Positions 1-12,938 of a stretch of DNA of 64,000 nt are shown here, piece by piece; the first letter of the stretch is position 1, and each line of letters opens with the position of its first letter. The DNA lies in NCBI GenBank assembly GCA_947034885.2, contig OX344750.2, positions 42,890,821-42,954,820 on the forward strand, in the 5' to 3' direction. Below the pieces are notes generated by a model. It searched no databases, had not been told where the DNA came from, and saw only the letters and a list, made by a program, of their open reading frames with translations. Source of the DNA: Thuidium tamariscinum. Lineage: Eukaryota; Streptophyta; Bryopsida; Hypnales; Thuidiaceae. Made by a program: the position numbers and the translations under genes.

Positions 1-3000
1 CTACTAGTTTGTGAGTAATTCCTAGTGGGTGTCTAACCTACGTGCAATCCAATTACGCCTTCCAAGCAATGGATCTTCCTAACTTCCTACTCCTAATCAA
101 CCCGCTTGCAATTGCTAGGCGAGAATTACCTTTGCTCTAAGGTTTTTGAATTTGAGATAAGTCTTTCAATCGTTTTCTACTTTGTAATACTGGTGGGAGT
201 CTAAGGTTTTACTGGTCTTGGTCAATCCTATTTGACCTTTCCAAATAATCAAAGGTTCTAGCTAAGGGTTCACTCTTTTCCAGCGTATCGCTTGTGGATA
301 GAGTTCTAAGTATTCTCGGGTTTTTTATATTCTAAGATATCTCTAGAGGATTCTATCCCTAACTTATTCTTTAATGATCTTTTTAGTCCAATTATCGTAC
401 TGTTTTAACTATTCTCTTACTACTTTTAACTTTGGATATTTAAATAGTTAATTTGAGTTTTACCTTGATAGGAATGATTTTATCCTTCCACGGTAAAACC
501 TCGCTCTCTGACTTGGGGTAATTGTGAATTTTCACAGTAAATTTGGACCGTTGACCGGTTCATTCAACTTTTACCTTATTGGACTTCTTTTTATCTAAAG
601 GATTTAATTCTTTTGGATTTGTCCTTTTATCCTTTCTAGTTACCAAAGCTAATTTCCACTATATATTCCTTGGATAAATTGATTGTAAGCAAATTTTGAC
701 TGTTGTCCGGTTCACCAAAATTTACCGGTCAATCAATTTTCCTCGAAATTGATTGTGGCTTCGACTTCCTACTTTTACTTCCTAAGTCTAAAAAGTCTAA
801 ATTCACTATTGATTCTAACTTTGTCTAATTCCTTCTGGCGTTGGTGTTTTGGGTAATTCTAGGTTCATTTACTTCTAAACCAACGGCTAAATTCTATGAC
901 TAAAGGAAATTATGGAAAAAATGGGAACAAAAGAATTTCAAAAACTAACCTCCGTCATGGCGCTCTCGAGGTTTTCATGTGATTCGATAAATCCTCCAAT
1001 TTGTGCTCACTCCACCTTCATTTTGTCCTTAGTCTTTTTAATATTTTAAAAGTGATGGAACAATATTTAATTCCAAACTTTCTCCCTTGTTCCTCTTGAG
1101 TATGGTATTCTAAAAATCTATGCTAATTCCCTAATATTTTTGGTGATTTTTGAGTCTAATTTCTCTATCTTTCTATTGTTTTCTTTTCTTTATCTTTTTA
1201 TTATTTTCAAAGCCAAATCTTTGAAAATCTAGCCTACTTCAAAGTCAAATCAAAGACAACTAAGCCACTCTAACCTTAATCCAATTTTAGCTAAATCTAA
1301 AATGTCTCTAAGTCAAGTGATTCTTTTATTTTGTTTTTTATTCATTGACTTTCTAACAATTCTAAACTATGTCTCCAAAGTCAAAAAATCAAATGGTTCC
1401 TAAAGTCAACCAAGCCTATTGTCTCTAATACTTCTTCTTCTCTCCTTCTACTTCTATTTGCTTCCACTTCTCTAAGACTTGTGTTTATGTTGCTACTTGA
1501 AGTTGTTGCAAAGTTTTGAGTGTTGTAAACTCAATTTTGCAATAGATTGCAACTTAGTGTCACCTTATAAGTACTCCACAACTGGTCAAAGGGCGTTGAC
1601 CAGTCCCACAGACCAGAAATTTGAGTCCAGAACAAGTCCAGAACAAGTCCAGATGGTGAGAGGGCTTCTCTTCTCCAAAATTTCAGATTGTAAAGGTATC
1701 TCACTCTCTCTCCACTCACTCTCCACTCACCCTCTCCTCACCTCTCCCTCTCTGTCTCTCAATCGGGGGGTACAGGGGTTTTGTTTTATTTTATTTTTAT
1801 TTTTATTTTTATTTTATTTTTATTTTTATTTTTATTTTATTTTTATTTTTATTTTTATTTTATATTTCTGAATTCATTTTAGACTCTCTCCTCACAGCTC
1901 AAACTCTCCCACAGTTCTAAATTCTCTCCAAAGAAATTATACTCCTCTCACAATTATCTCAAACTAGTTTTAATATTCTTGAATTATCTCTCTATTCTTT
2001 TTCCCAGTCTATCAAATTTTCCCCAAATCTCTACTACTTGACACTAGGTGAGTTTTAGATCTAGATCAACTAATTTCAATTTCTTAACTCCTATCCTTCC
2101 TTCTGGCTTAGACAATTCTGGAACTTAAGTGTTTCACACTATTTCCCAAACGAACATTAATCACTCTGTTGCTAATCTATACTTTTCTCTCACTTAACAA
2201 ATTTTTAGAAAAAAATGGAAAGTTGGGACCCAGAGGGTATCATCCCAGTCTGGAAATCAGACTTGTATGTGAGTTCAAATAACCAGACCGTATGTTGGCT
2301 CAATAAACCGTATGCTGGCTCAATCAGGCCGTATAACCCAACAGTAAGCCGCCAGTGATTAAGTCTGGCTGGCCTGTGGGTGCTGGCTGGGGCCTTTCGG
2401 GGCTCTGGCTGGGGCCTTGGGCTCTAGCCGGTGCAAACTGGTTTTACAAAAAAACACAATTTTTAATGATCGGTAGTTGTAGCCACATCAATTTGGGGTT
2501 CCCAAGGGGACCCTTCAACAAAAACTTAAATTGGATTTAGACTAGTTTTGCTATCTCCTACACCAATTTAAACCAGACTAAGACTGGAAAATTGCAGGTA
2601 AGATCAAAGCTTCGCCGTACTGGATGTCCAACTTCCAAAAACTAGGCAAATTGAATGGAAATGCTTAGAATGTTAGCCCTTAAAAGTTTGTTCAAGGGGC
2701 GAAGCTTCGTCGTATCGGGGTATTATTCCCCAAATTTGAACAAGAATTTGGCCAAGGTTAGTAAATTGAACAATAATAGTAGAGCTTGGTTCCCACCCAA
2801 GTCTCTTTAAATCTTCAAATGACTCAAAAACACTTGGACCACGTATTTCCAAGCCAAATATCCGGGAGATTTGCAACAACTAGAGAGTTGTGAAGTCTCA
2901 CTCAAACACCAAACTCAAGAAATGGTTAGTATGACCTCAAAGACACTTGCAAATAATTGAAATCCAAAGCTTCTTGGCTAACGGCATCGCCAGAATTCGG

Positions 3001-4320
3001 CCAAGAAGGGTTTGGGGTTAGTACCAAATGACAAAAGGACTCAAGTAAGCTCAAAGGGACCCCCACGTCCTTTGCAACAAACTCAAAAGAACATAAAAGT
3101 GCTTGAAAAACAAGAGGAAATGAAATTGAAAGCAAATACAAAGAGTTTTGGCCAAAATACCAAAAGTCTCGACAATCGTGGCCACGTGTGGCTTCAACAA
3201 AATGAAAGAAAGGGGTGCAAATGAAGTCGGTGAGGCCCCCTTTTATACATTTCCAAGGACCTCACTTACCCTCAATTACGAGTTAAAACTACCTACGCAA
3301 CCAAAATTGTCAAAAACTCTAATTCTACTAGGCCTAATTCTACCCTACTGCTGTAGCTATTCTAACTTTTGGAGAAATGGTCCAATCGCCAAACGGACAG
3401 CGCCATTAGCTCCAGAAGACCCAAATTAGTCCAAGGGACCCCCTACCCCTTACTCTCGGAGCCCAAATGTGCTCCAAAGCTAACATTCACGAACCGGTAA
3501 AAAAGGTGGAAAATCTATCTTTTGGACTTGATTTTTCCCAAAGGTTTTGACTAGCCTAGGTTGTCGGGAAGGTCCAAGAATGTTGGAAAAGAGTCTAAGT
3601 TGACCCGAATCGGACTCCGTATGCTCCCCGTGCGCCGGTCAACTCACAAGAGTTTTGGTAAAACCATCAAAACTTGTCTACGCTGCCGGTTCTGGTACTT
3701 GTTGATGTCAGAATGTCTTGAAATTTGGCGGGACGCTTATTTAGGCTAAAATGTACTATCCTAATTTTTAGTGGGATTCTACCATCATCGTGGAATTTTC
3801 CATGAATTTCCAATTGCAAGTGAGAGCGGTTGACTTCCCATGGAGCCATTTCCGTAATCCGGAAAATTACGAAACTTTTAGGGGATCTTCTAGGAAGTCC
3901 CCTAATGACAAGTGCAAAGTTTTGCTAAAAACCTACACTGTCTAATCAAAGTAGGATTTGCGCTTATGACGGAATTAATTCCTCCGGGGAGGAATCATTC
4001 CCGTACAAGGGAATCCCCACTAGTTGGCTTCGCCGTGACGCTTGTAGGAGACTGTCGGACTCCCGTGGTGCTAGTGCAATCTTCTGTGAATCGCGTAATA
4101 TGATGTCTAATCTCCTAATAAGTTGTAGAAATCGGCTTTAAGGAGTCTTTTAAGGTACTCCGAAATAGTTAGACCCAATTCTCCATCATTGGCAGAAATT
4201 ACATCAATCCTACTGTGAACACTCTTTTTAGTTGATTTTAAACCATAATAACCCTAAATGTGAGCAATAAGCGAAAAAAAGAAAAATCCGAGACCTGAGT
4301 GACAAAGACGGGGCTCACAG
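1..4320. other. non-coding, T-rich then mixed-composition sequence; no gene supported
   Basis: The first 2 kb is rich in short pyrimidine-biased words, and 2.2-4.3 kb is of more even composition. Open frames are at most about 130 codons with biased, low-complexity translations (for example Phe/Tyr/Leu runs over the ATTTT microsatellite). I saw no conserved motif, splice-bounded exon or RNA gene. Part of 2.2-4.1 kb may be an old retroelement, but I could not recognise LTRs, a primer-binding site or a polyprotein. Confidence 0.5.
1781..1862. repeat. (ATTTT)n microsatellite
   Basis: A run of ATTTT/ATTTTT units of about 80 bases follows a polypyrimidine tract. It is simple sequence, with the irregular unit length typical of slippage. 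Confidence 0.95.
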
Positions 4321-4816
4321 TAGACATGTCCCTACTAAAAGAAATTTAAGAAAATATAATTTTATGACCTCTACATTAGTGCAAATAGGTGTCCCTTGTG
4401 TGCACACTTCTAAACATTAAAAATGGTTTTGAACTCATTTTTTTGGTTGAACCTCATCACCAAGAAGTCTTCTCAAATGGAATTTGTTTTGTTTTGTTCA
4501 AAATTTCTTTTCCTATTTTTTACAAATTAAAACGTTGGTGCATGTATTTTATAGGACATTTTCTTGGACATTGAAATGTAGTATAGAAAATACATGCACT
4601 AACATTTTAATTTGTAAAAAATAGGAAAAGAAATTTTGAACAAAACAAAAAAATTTCCATTTGAGAAGACTTCTTGGTGATGAAGTTCAACAAAAGAAAT
4701 GAGTTCAAAACCATTTTTAATGTTTAGAAGTGTGCACACAAGGGACACTTGTTTGCACTAATGTAGAGGTCATAAAATTATGTTTTTTTACATTTCCTTT
4801 GGTAGGGACATGTCTA
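4321..4816. repeat. about 500 bp foldback (near-perfect inverted repeat)
   Basis: The left arm starts TAGACATGTCCCTAC and the right arm ends with GTAGGGACATGTCTA. In between, long blocks are mirror images, for example TTTTTTACAAATTAAAACG on the left and ACATTTTAATTTGTAAAAAA on the right. The two arms meet near 4568. A transcript would form a hairpin with arms of about 240 bases. No transposase lies inside, so this is either a non-autonomous foldback/MITE or an inverted duplication of the repeat described at 4578-5420. Confidence 0.85.
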
Positions 4817-5420
4817 TCTACTATAATAACATACCACAAAAATTTCAACTAAAAATCATTAATTTAAACTACTCAATAGTATTAAAAACCTCCAATCTTG
4901 AAACTAAGTGTGACAAATTAACAAAAATAACTTATAAATATAAAATGATTTTTTAAAAATTCTGAAAAATATAGAATATAAATGAAATAAAAAACTCTAG
5001 AATTTTTTTTGTTTTGGGCATTGGATTCATGAATCAAAAGTTATGGCTTTGGACAAGAGCCAAGTTTGAAAAGCACTACGAAAGTGGTCATTCTTTCTTG
5101 CAATGATCCAATATTTGAAGTCTTCAATCATTGAAGCTATATGGTGAATTTTATTAGAGTGGAGGTATACAATATGCCAATTTTCAAACTATAATTTGAA
5201 TTGAAAACTGACATCTAAAATTCTAGAAGTAGTATAGATTTTAGACATCTAGGTCAAAAATCTACAACGATTTTACATTTTAAAACATACAATTTAAAAC
5301 ATCTAGGATTGGCATAGATTTCAAAAATCTATGGCTAGTTTAGATTTCAGATTCTACAACCTCAATTGTAAAAGTGTCAAAATGATGGAATTTTTCCATT
5401 TTTATTAAGTGAATTCACCA
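4578..5420. repeat. dispersed AT-rich repeat, copy 1 (related to 54.8-55.3 and 58.07-58.56 kb)
   Basis: The right arm of the foldback and its downstream flank recur in diverged form at 58070-58560, with shared words such as TTAATTTGTAAAAAATAGG and CCACAAAAATTTCA. The block at 5140-5340, built on the words ATAGATTTTAGACATCTA, recurs around 54.8-55.26 kb. No open reading frame is shared, so these look like copies of an old non-coding element. Confidence 0.6.
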
Positions 5421-6449
5421 TCTATCATTATATTGATGTCCACAAAATTAAACAAATGGTTTTTATGACAATAAAATAAATTTTATTCATACAAATTTCA
5501 ATAAGTTCAATGATTGTCAAATGTATATTATTCTATTTTTATTATTATATATAATATTTTATTATTAAAAACTAAATTTTTAAAGATTGGTTCTTATGCC
5601 TTACATCTTTAGATATTTACTTTTTAAAATCTTGAATTTTAGAAATCTTATTATTCTCTTATTGTATTCATTCACCAAATCAGTATAGAAGTATAGGACA
5701 AATGACCCTCAATAACTTGCCATTTCTAATGTAGGATTTTATAAGTTGGGCAATGGTTTGAATGGGGTACTTTGAAAGGTGTATGTGCTCTAATTTCTAA
5801 AATGGATAGGACGAATTGGTTGGCAACTTTGAATGAGTCCCCCTTCAAAGTAAAATAAAAATGAACCAATTATATGTACTTGTGAGTCAGCCCGGGTATG
5901 CAACTCTTGTATTATATGCAAGGATCATTGGCTTGAAAACGGCTTAGGATATGGTTTTGGTTAAAATTATATCAAATTAAAAAGATCCATAAAAGTTGGG
6001 GGAAGGCAGAATGAAAAGAAAGCTATTCGTAAAAAATGTTGCATTACATACATTTTAGAAAAAAACACCCACAATGCATATTGAAACAATAAAGTTGCAA
6101 TAATATAATCAAACATAATTGCAGTCTAACTACAACACTACTATTGACATCATTTTTATTTTCCTGATGAAGATATTCAAATGCACATATCAACTCCCTT
6201 CCCATCAACGCCACCCACATTCCTTTAATATCTTATATTTATAAGATGAGCACTATATTACAAAAGTCACCAAAAATTTTGTAATATCATAAAAGTTGGA
6301 GATATGATATTAAAGAGTCATACCTAAATGGCCATGACATCTCTATAATATTACAAGTTTGTAATATATGATATTAAAGAGTAATATTAGAGTTTGTAGA
6401 TGTGATATCACACAAGTCATTGCGATTTTAGTAGTATGATGAAATGATA

Positions 6450-9398
6450 TCATAAGCCAAATGGTTGCTCTTCTTCTACCTTGAAACGAAAGTGAGTGTC
6501 CAATACTACTTGCCCTTGAAATTTTTTAGTAGCCAACTTCTCTTGTTGAAGCCATTGTTGGAACACCTGATTATATAGCGCCTTCTTCGAATTGAGTTTA
6601 TTTTGTGCACATTTGATGGTGACCTAGATGCATCTCAATTCCCCACGATTATCATCCGTATCAGCCCCTGATAAGACTATCTTGGCCCTTTGCAGTTCTA
6701 ACATCAGGTTTTCAACTGTTGCAGTGGCCACTTCTACGTCATGACTGTGGCAATCCAAAGAAATTTTCAACTTAGATCTTTGCTCTTCCGAATCCGTTAC
6801 ACTCACATTTACTGCCCTCTCAATGTCAGCCTGAAAGAGTTGGAGCGCATTTAGTAAAGGTGGAGTGCATCCAAAAAGTATTTTTTTAGAACCTGTAGAG
6901 GCCCTGAAATCAAAAAGACACAACAATACAATTCAAGTTAGAAGAAGATTAACAATAAAGGTCTAAGGTGGTATTTAAATTAAAAAATGGACCAAGAAAA
7001 AGGGTTACTAATTATTGGGAAAAGGTAGAACTTATTTGAGTTCTGACAATTACTTCGGACTTGGAATTTGCAGAGTCAGAGTGCATTTTTCAAGACCTAC
7101 CGAGTCCCTAAAAAAGCAAATTGTAACAATACAATCCAAGTTAGAAGTAGATTAACAAAGAAAGATGAAGAAAGTATATAAATCACCCATGACCAAATAA
7201 TAATCTTATAATTATTTCAAAAAGGTAGATCTCTTGATTACTCTGGAGTTGCAGTTGTTGGAGCTTGAATTTTTGGAGTTGATATCTTGAGTGCCTGTAG
7301 GAATTGGCCTTTCTTCGAGTAGCTTAGGGGCCCTAGAAAAAGGCAACAATACAAAAGTTGTAAGTAAATCAATAATAAAGGATTGAAGGAGTATCCACAT
7401 TAGCCCTTCCAAAAGAACACTTTTTAGATTCTTCCTAGAAGGGTAGAAGCTGGGTCAAATCACACTTTAATGTACCACAAAAGGGATCAGACACACCAAA
7501 ATCTGCAATGTAGCTTCTTTCAATCTATTGTTTTCTAATGGTAATCTACTAATTTTAGATAATTTTTTCCTTTTTGATTAGAGCTTCAAGTCATGTTAAG
7601 ACTAATAGTATTTTATTCATAAAAGAAAGAAAATTTCTTTACTAAAAATCCAATTGTACTTGAATTGTTAATGCGTCAGCTTTTTAAATGGATAAAAAGG
7701 AGTCTAATTTCTAATGAATTATAATGTGATTGAATCCAAAAAAATTATATATGTATATATTCATATGATAGAGTAGAAAAGGACATTTTTGACACAAATT
7801 GATTATATTTTTATTTTCTATAATATTCAAAAGTAAGAATTTTTGAAGGTTTTTTCAATATATAAAATAATCCAAATGATGATTATGTCAAAACAAAAAG
7901 TTTATATATTATTGACATCTAGGTCTCTATATTATTATTTTTTGAAATTAAATGTTTAATTTTGTTCTTAGAACAAATTAATACTTTGTGAATAATCAAT
8001 TAATTGATTAAAAAATTATAATATTTTTATTAGAAGAATAATTTTCATAAAATCTTTTTTATAACTATATACTTGATAAGAATAAAAAAATTTGATAAAA
8101 AGTCCTACTTAAGTGCTATATTGTAAAATAATTCCTAAATTTAGCCTGATTTACATCTATTTAAGGATTTTTTTCATGAATTTTTTTTTCAAAATCATCA
8201 AAAATATCCATTGTAATACTATCCATCTATTATTTTCTTTTAAAAATAACAACATCAAAGTAATTCAAAGCTTTGAAACTTAAAAAAAGGACTCTAGTCA
8301 TGTCCTAGTAAAGTAATGTCTTTGGTACCTTTCAGTGTGGTTTGACCCAGCTTAAATTACTTTTGACTTGGATGCAGGATAGGAATTTCAGCAGGTGAAG
8401 TTGAAAAGTGCAATGAAATGTCTTCCAATTTGACTTCTTGTAGAACAATCGTGTTTGCATTCCTTCCCATGGCTAAATTGAATTGCAAAGTAGAAGTTTC
8501 TATTCGTCTTCTCTTCACGTCACTCTACACATATCAAATTCACATCAAAAATTGTGACTCGTCCAAATGTGAATATAGAAATAAATGGGTTGAAATAAAA
8601 TGATCTAGAGAATTAAAAAAACACAAAATAATGGCTTGTTTTAAACATGATTCAAGATTGGACTCACCCCAGAGGAGGTTGAGGGGATTTGAAAAGATCT
8701 TTGAGTTCCCTCCATGGCTGTTGTATGATGAATGTCACACGTATGCTTTCCTGTTTCCACATCAATGGTAATGAAAGGATATGCATACGTCCAATCTTTG
8801 TGTATTGGTGTCTAACCCTTGGTATGACGAAACCACCCCACGTCCCCACCGTGTTCACTGCAAATTGTGCCCAATCAATTGTACGTCGACCGTGAAGATG
8901 CTCATACAGCAAGCCTTGGCAAAAACTAAGGCCCATATCGTTGTTTCGTGGCTTGTCCAATTGATGGATACGCTTCCATAGCCAATCAACACGAAGAAAA
9001 AACCCTAGGCTTCTACGAACTTTGTATCCATTATTCGTTTCTCCATCACCAAATTCAGAAATGCAATCTTGCTTTGAGATATGTTCTTCGGTGAGAGTTT
9101 GACCTGGAATTAATCCTGTGCCATTGAGTCCACATACGATTTCAAACCATTCCTTTCCACCTTAGTGGACCCTTACAGTATTCGTATGGTTTCTTGTTGT
9201 GGTTGCCAACTCATTGGTTGGATTTTTGTAAAACTCGTCTAACAACCAAGATCTACAATAGCCAATTATCAATGGAAATGCATATGAAATATCCTTCTTT
9301 AAGTACATGTCAAATGCAACATCATCAGTGAGGTAATATACATTGGCGGACTTTTGGGGTTGGATTACTATGAACTTTTTTCTAGAAGAATACCACAA
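6450..9398 (-). CDS. multi-exon gene of unknown function with two in-frame TAR codons
   Basis: Reading leftward, the large exon 9398-8668 starts after a TCTTTCAG acceptor and ends at a GTGAGT donor. It is open apart from a TAA at 9164-9162, beyond which the frame continues in the same phase (GGKEWFEIVCGLNGTG...). Exon 8522-8361 joins it in phase and ends at GTAATT. Three tandemly related downstream exons start at 7332, 7107 and 6903. The last runs through a TAG at 6626-6624 for a further 57 codons, rich in Gln and Lys (for example NQVFQQWLQQEKLATKKF), and stops at TGA 6452-6450. The exon at 7332-7242 breaks the phase with the simple donor and may be skipped. I recognise no family. Upstream exons are probably missing. 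A decayed gene is possible, but reading TAR as Gln restores the frame. Confidence 0.6.
6890..7410 (-). repeat. tandem triplication of an intron-exon unit
   Basis: Three units each contain the same intron tail (AACAATACAA... words on the plus strand), an AG acceptor and an exon start of the form GGCCCCTAAG, GGACTCGGTAG or GGCCTCTACAG on the minus strand. They begin at 7332, 7107 and 6903. The first two exon copies end at GTAATC and GTAATT, and GTAATT is also the donor of exon 8522-8361. The middle exon is 54 bases, a multiple of three with matching phases. The unit spacing is about 200-225 bases. Confidence 0.75.
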
Positions 9399-10579
9399 CT
9401 GAAAGACAACACTCTTGTTTTCAAAGTAGCCCTTCAAAGCTACTTAATAAATATATCAATGCATGGGTTTAAGGTTTATTCCAAAAATTCTGTAAGTCAA
9501 AAAATCATACACTTCATCAACACAGATTCAAAGGTAGCTGTAAGCAAGGTAGTTTGTCACATACTAAATTTCTCCCATAAGAGTTCTGCAACCTTGTATA
9601 CCCTAAACTCAAGCTTGCAGGTCAAACAACTATGGAATTTGTTCTAATTAAAAAAACACCCAAAACCCTTAGACTTAGCAAAATATCAACTAAGGTATGC
9701 ATAAGGAAAAAGGCCAACTATAAAGACTTACTGTTATGGACTATCATTCAGCACCATGTCAATCTCCATAACGGCCGCGGATATCACTAACAGGTTTCAC
9801 ATTCTCCACGCCGCTCACTTTGATTTGGGCTTCCTTATTCAATCTTTACTCCGGCAACTCCCTAAACACAGTATCCTCCAATGGTTGGTGCAAGAACTAG
9901 GAATTGATAAATGATCATGGCATGGCCAAAAATAAACCAATCTAGCAAGTGGAAAATGCATTAAAACAACATACATGTGCATACACAAAGCATCCGAGAA
10001 ATGAATATATGCAACGAATGGTGCCCAATGTACCCATGAGCATTTGGATGACAATTGACAAACACAATCTTTAATTTGGGATCATCTCTAGTGTATACAG
10101 GTAAAGTGGAAATCTTTTCTTGGGTCACCCTAAACCCTAAACCTCAACTGAACTATACAATGAAAAAGTGACAACATTCTTTTGAATAACCATTTATTTT
10201 GCACAATCTTTCTAGCAATTGAATCGGTCACCATACATGACAAGAAACAATACAGTAGATTATATCACATGAAAGCCCTAAACCTCTCTTTGCATACCAC
10301 ACAATGCGTGTGATTGATGTTTCCCCATCACTCGATATGATAAGTATAATCTACACTTTACACACACCTAAATCCTATATCCTAAACTCCTTACTTACGT
10401 ACTAATCACTAAATTGCTTGGGAATACCATGTGGAGATTTTTCATGCCAAATATTTATTCTGGTTTCAAAATTTAGTATGTAGCTTGGTCTGTTGTGAGA
10501 AAATTGAAAACAAACTCGCCATCACCAACTGAGTACGCGAAGGACTGTGTACCTCTTTAGCAAGCGAAACCTCCTATCT

Positions 10580-10729
10580 TCATGCCAATCCTTCGCGAAG
10601 CCACTTCGTCCACTCCGTCATGTTGTCCAGTCGTGAACACATCGGGTTCTGCTTGAATGTTCCCACATAGAAATTTGTGAGCATTGAGAACTCTGATGGA
10701 GGTTGGGTTTGTTCAAAATGGACTACAAC
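10580..10729 (-). CDS. candidate terminal exon, unknown product
   Basis: A 49-codon frame with balanced composition ends at TGA 10582-10580. It contains FYVGTFKQNPMCSRLDNMTE and then a Trp-rich tail (WTKWLREGLA). It lies upstream of, and on the same strand as, the unknown gene at 9.4-6.45 kb and could belong to it, although I could not define a donor that connects them. No family recognised. The choice over the overlapping frames rests on composition only. Confidence 0.3.
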   Translation of the reverse strand, partial: VVVHFEQTQPPSEFSMLTNFYVGTFKQNPMCSRLDNMTEWTKWLREGLA

Positions 10730-11085
10730 TCAATCACCTCTCTGTCTCTCTAAGTATGTCTATCCCTGTCTAAGTATCAACCCTAAACCAAACAAGCCGT
10801 TGATCCACGATCCATGAAAACCAAACCATGCACACTAGACTCAGTCTGTTTGATCAATGCATAGGTCCGTGATCATCGTCTCACACACAATAAAATAAAA
10901 TCTCAAAGTCACCAAACCCTAAGCACAACAATTTGAATACCAACAAGGCTACCACTCTAACGTTAACATGATTGCAAGACTCTAGTACAAATCCTGGACT
11001 TCCTAGCTATTGACTTCCTTGCTAAGAGAGTGTGAGTATGCTACAACGGACCGAATGATTGAATGACACAAGTTTCCTGGCAACA

Positions 11086-11208
11086 ATGGCTTCTCAATTC
11101 ACACTATGGCAAGCAGGTCGGAGCCATTCCATCGGGGAAGTACTATGGACAATGCGGATTGGGGAGATAGTCAAGCAAAGAAATTGGGTTTACCCATTGA
11201 TTGCATGA
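11086..11208 (+). CDS. candidate small ORF or first exon, unknown product
   Basis: ATG at 11086 opens 40 codons that end at TGA 11206-11208. The translation (MASQFTLWQAGRSHSIGEVL and onward) is balanced and free of TAR codons. No downstream partner or promoter element is evident, and chance cannot be excluded at this length. Confidence 0.25.
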   Translation: MASQFTLWQAGRSHSIGEVLWTMRIGEIVKQRNWVYPLIA

Positions 11209-12076
11209 CCTGAGCTTTCACTACCCAAACCTATTACATCAAAGTCCGATGCCATTAATTTCAAAATCACGTGCAATAACTTTCAAACCATCACATCAGC
11301 ATTGTGCACCTTTGACTGAAACAACAAGATCAACTCAACACAATTTTATGACTCCCTCATTTGTACCACATCAAACAATCTTTGAGTCCTAATTAATCAT
11401 AATTTCTAAAATAAGCTTCAAAGACTTGTAGACACGATAGGATGCACTTGCATATAAGTTTTGAAATCTCAGATTGATACGAATTCGGAGATCCAATTCA
11501 ACTGAATAAGGGAATAGAATTATTCAATTACCTTGAATTTCCCCAGAATGGAAAGAAAATAAAGGCTTTGAATTTGAACTTCTAAATGAAGACAAACGAA
11601 TACACACTCCCACTGTCTGGTTCCATGAGTCCATTGCATCCACATCTCCAAGTTCCAGCATGTCCACATCTTCAAGATGAAAAAATTGCACCATGGCATT
11701 TTTATGTCACCCCGGAATCAACTCCTTCTCTTTATACCTACCAAAGCAAACTTTAAGGATATGATGTTTGACACATCTGAGCGCCAAAATTGAAGACTAA
11801 CTAAGTCATGACACGCTCGTTTAATTGAAAAAATAGGATTAGGGTTTTGACACAAATGGATGATTTATTTCTACAATAAGAAATACAAACCAAACATCAA
11901 ACCAAGAGGAATGTACAAAATTGCACATAAAACAAGGAGCAATTAAAAGCTATGCAATAAATTGATCAGGGCCGAGATGAAAGACTATTATAGCCCATTT
12001 TGTTGATCCAACTACACAAATCAAACTAGTCAATCAAAGCATTCAAGAAACAAAAAAGTCACCATATGAGTTGACA

Positions 12077-12511
12077 TTAAAAGAAAAAAACATACTTACA
12101 GAAAGCCACATGGAAGCAGTGACTTAAATCTTGAATATGACATACAATTGCAATGTTCATAATGGAAATAATATGAATCACCACCTGCAATGAAAGGGAT
12201 TCACCAAGGATGCGACCATCCGTAGTGACTTGCAAAATTATCGAGAGGGCAATCCAGATCAGGGTTGAAATCTCATCATCCAACACACAAATTCTATAAG
12301 TCTAGTACAAAATAGACAGAGATAGCACAAAGATTCCGTCCCTGAATGTTTTTTCCAATGGTAAGTGAACAAAATGCAAAGAAGTTAACAGAAATCTAAA
12401 ATTTAAGTTCACAAAGAGGCTACACGGACAAGAGCTATAAAGCGAGACTACAGTTTGTTCCAAGAATTTGTAAAGACTACTCCCAAGATACCCACAACTC
12501 CAAAATGTCAA
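12077..12511 (-). CDS. tentative exon(s) with in-frame TAG, unknown product
   Basis: The strongest part is the stretch that follows an ATTCAG acceptor near 12347. It reads through a TAG at 12304-12302 and continues in phase as VLDDEISTLIWIALSIILQV and onward, to a TTGCAG/GTGGTG border near 12182. The segment upstream of the acceptor is Leu/Phe-rich and may be intron. No family recognised. It may be a downstream part of the gene at 12.94-13.37 kb on the same strand. Confidence 0.35.
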
Positions 12512-12938
12512 TTAACTTGCTACAAACTTATCCATCATCAGATTGTTAACTATCCTTAAACCATAAAGCCTTTCACCTAAATGCTCTCATAATCAATTAT
12601 TCTTTAGAAACATTCGCAATGTACAAGCACTGAGCAACAGTGAGAGAGAGAGGAAACGAGGCATCACCATAGCAACAACCCTAAATAATTATTCACGGTC
12701 CCAAAAAGTTTGGTCACCTTGGGACTCCATTTTGATGGACCCGCAATCACCTGCTGCCTTTGAACCTTCTTCTTGACTTCTACACGTTATCACCAAGAAA
12801 AGGGGAAGAGGGTCGACCGGCTCGACGAAGTTCGGTGTAAGGCACCCTATAATCAAGACGTACAAAGTTGGGCTTGAATTTGGATCGACCAACAATTCTT
12901 GTGCGCATCGTCCTCGTCACTAGGCCCTTGTGAGGAGG

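Larger units (their letters stand above)
9440..12070. other. mostly non-coding; two candidate short exons listed separately
   Basis: This stretch contains many short minus- and plus-strand frames. Only the two segments at 10580-10729 and 11086-11208 look protein-like. The stretch CCCTAAACCCTAAACC near 10123-10144 is a two-unit telomere-like motif, too short to be an array. Confidence 0.4.

Noticed and set aside
8689-8981. Plus-strand open frames opposite the 8.67-9.40 kb exon
   Set aside because: They are shadows of the minus-strand exon, which has strong splice sites and a more protein-like composition.
10121-10146. CCCTAAA units suggesting a telomere
   Set aside because: Only two units; similar pairs near 33637 and elsewhere are scattered and interstitial.
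10117-10700. A minus-strand frame of about 190 codons free of TGA but containing about nine TAR codons
   Set aside because: TAR density is what random AT-rich DNA gives, and a better-composed overlapping frame (10580-10729) ends at TGA. Under a TAR = Gln code long TGA-free frames are expected by chance.
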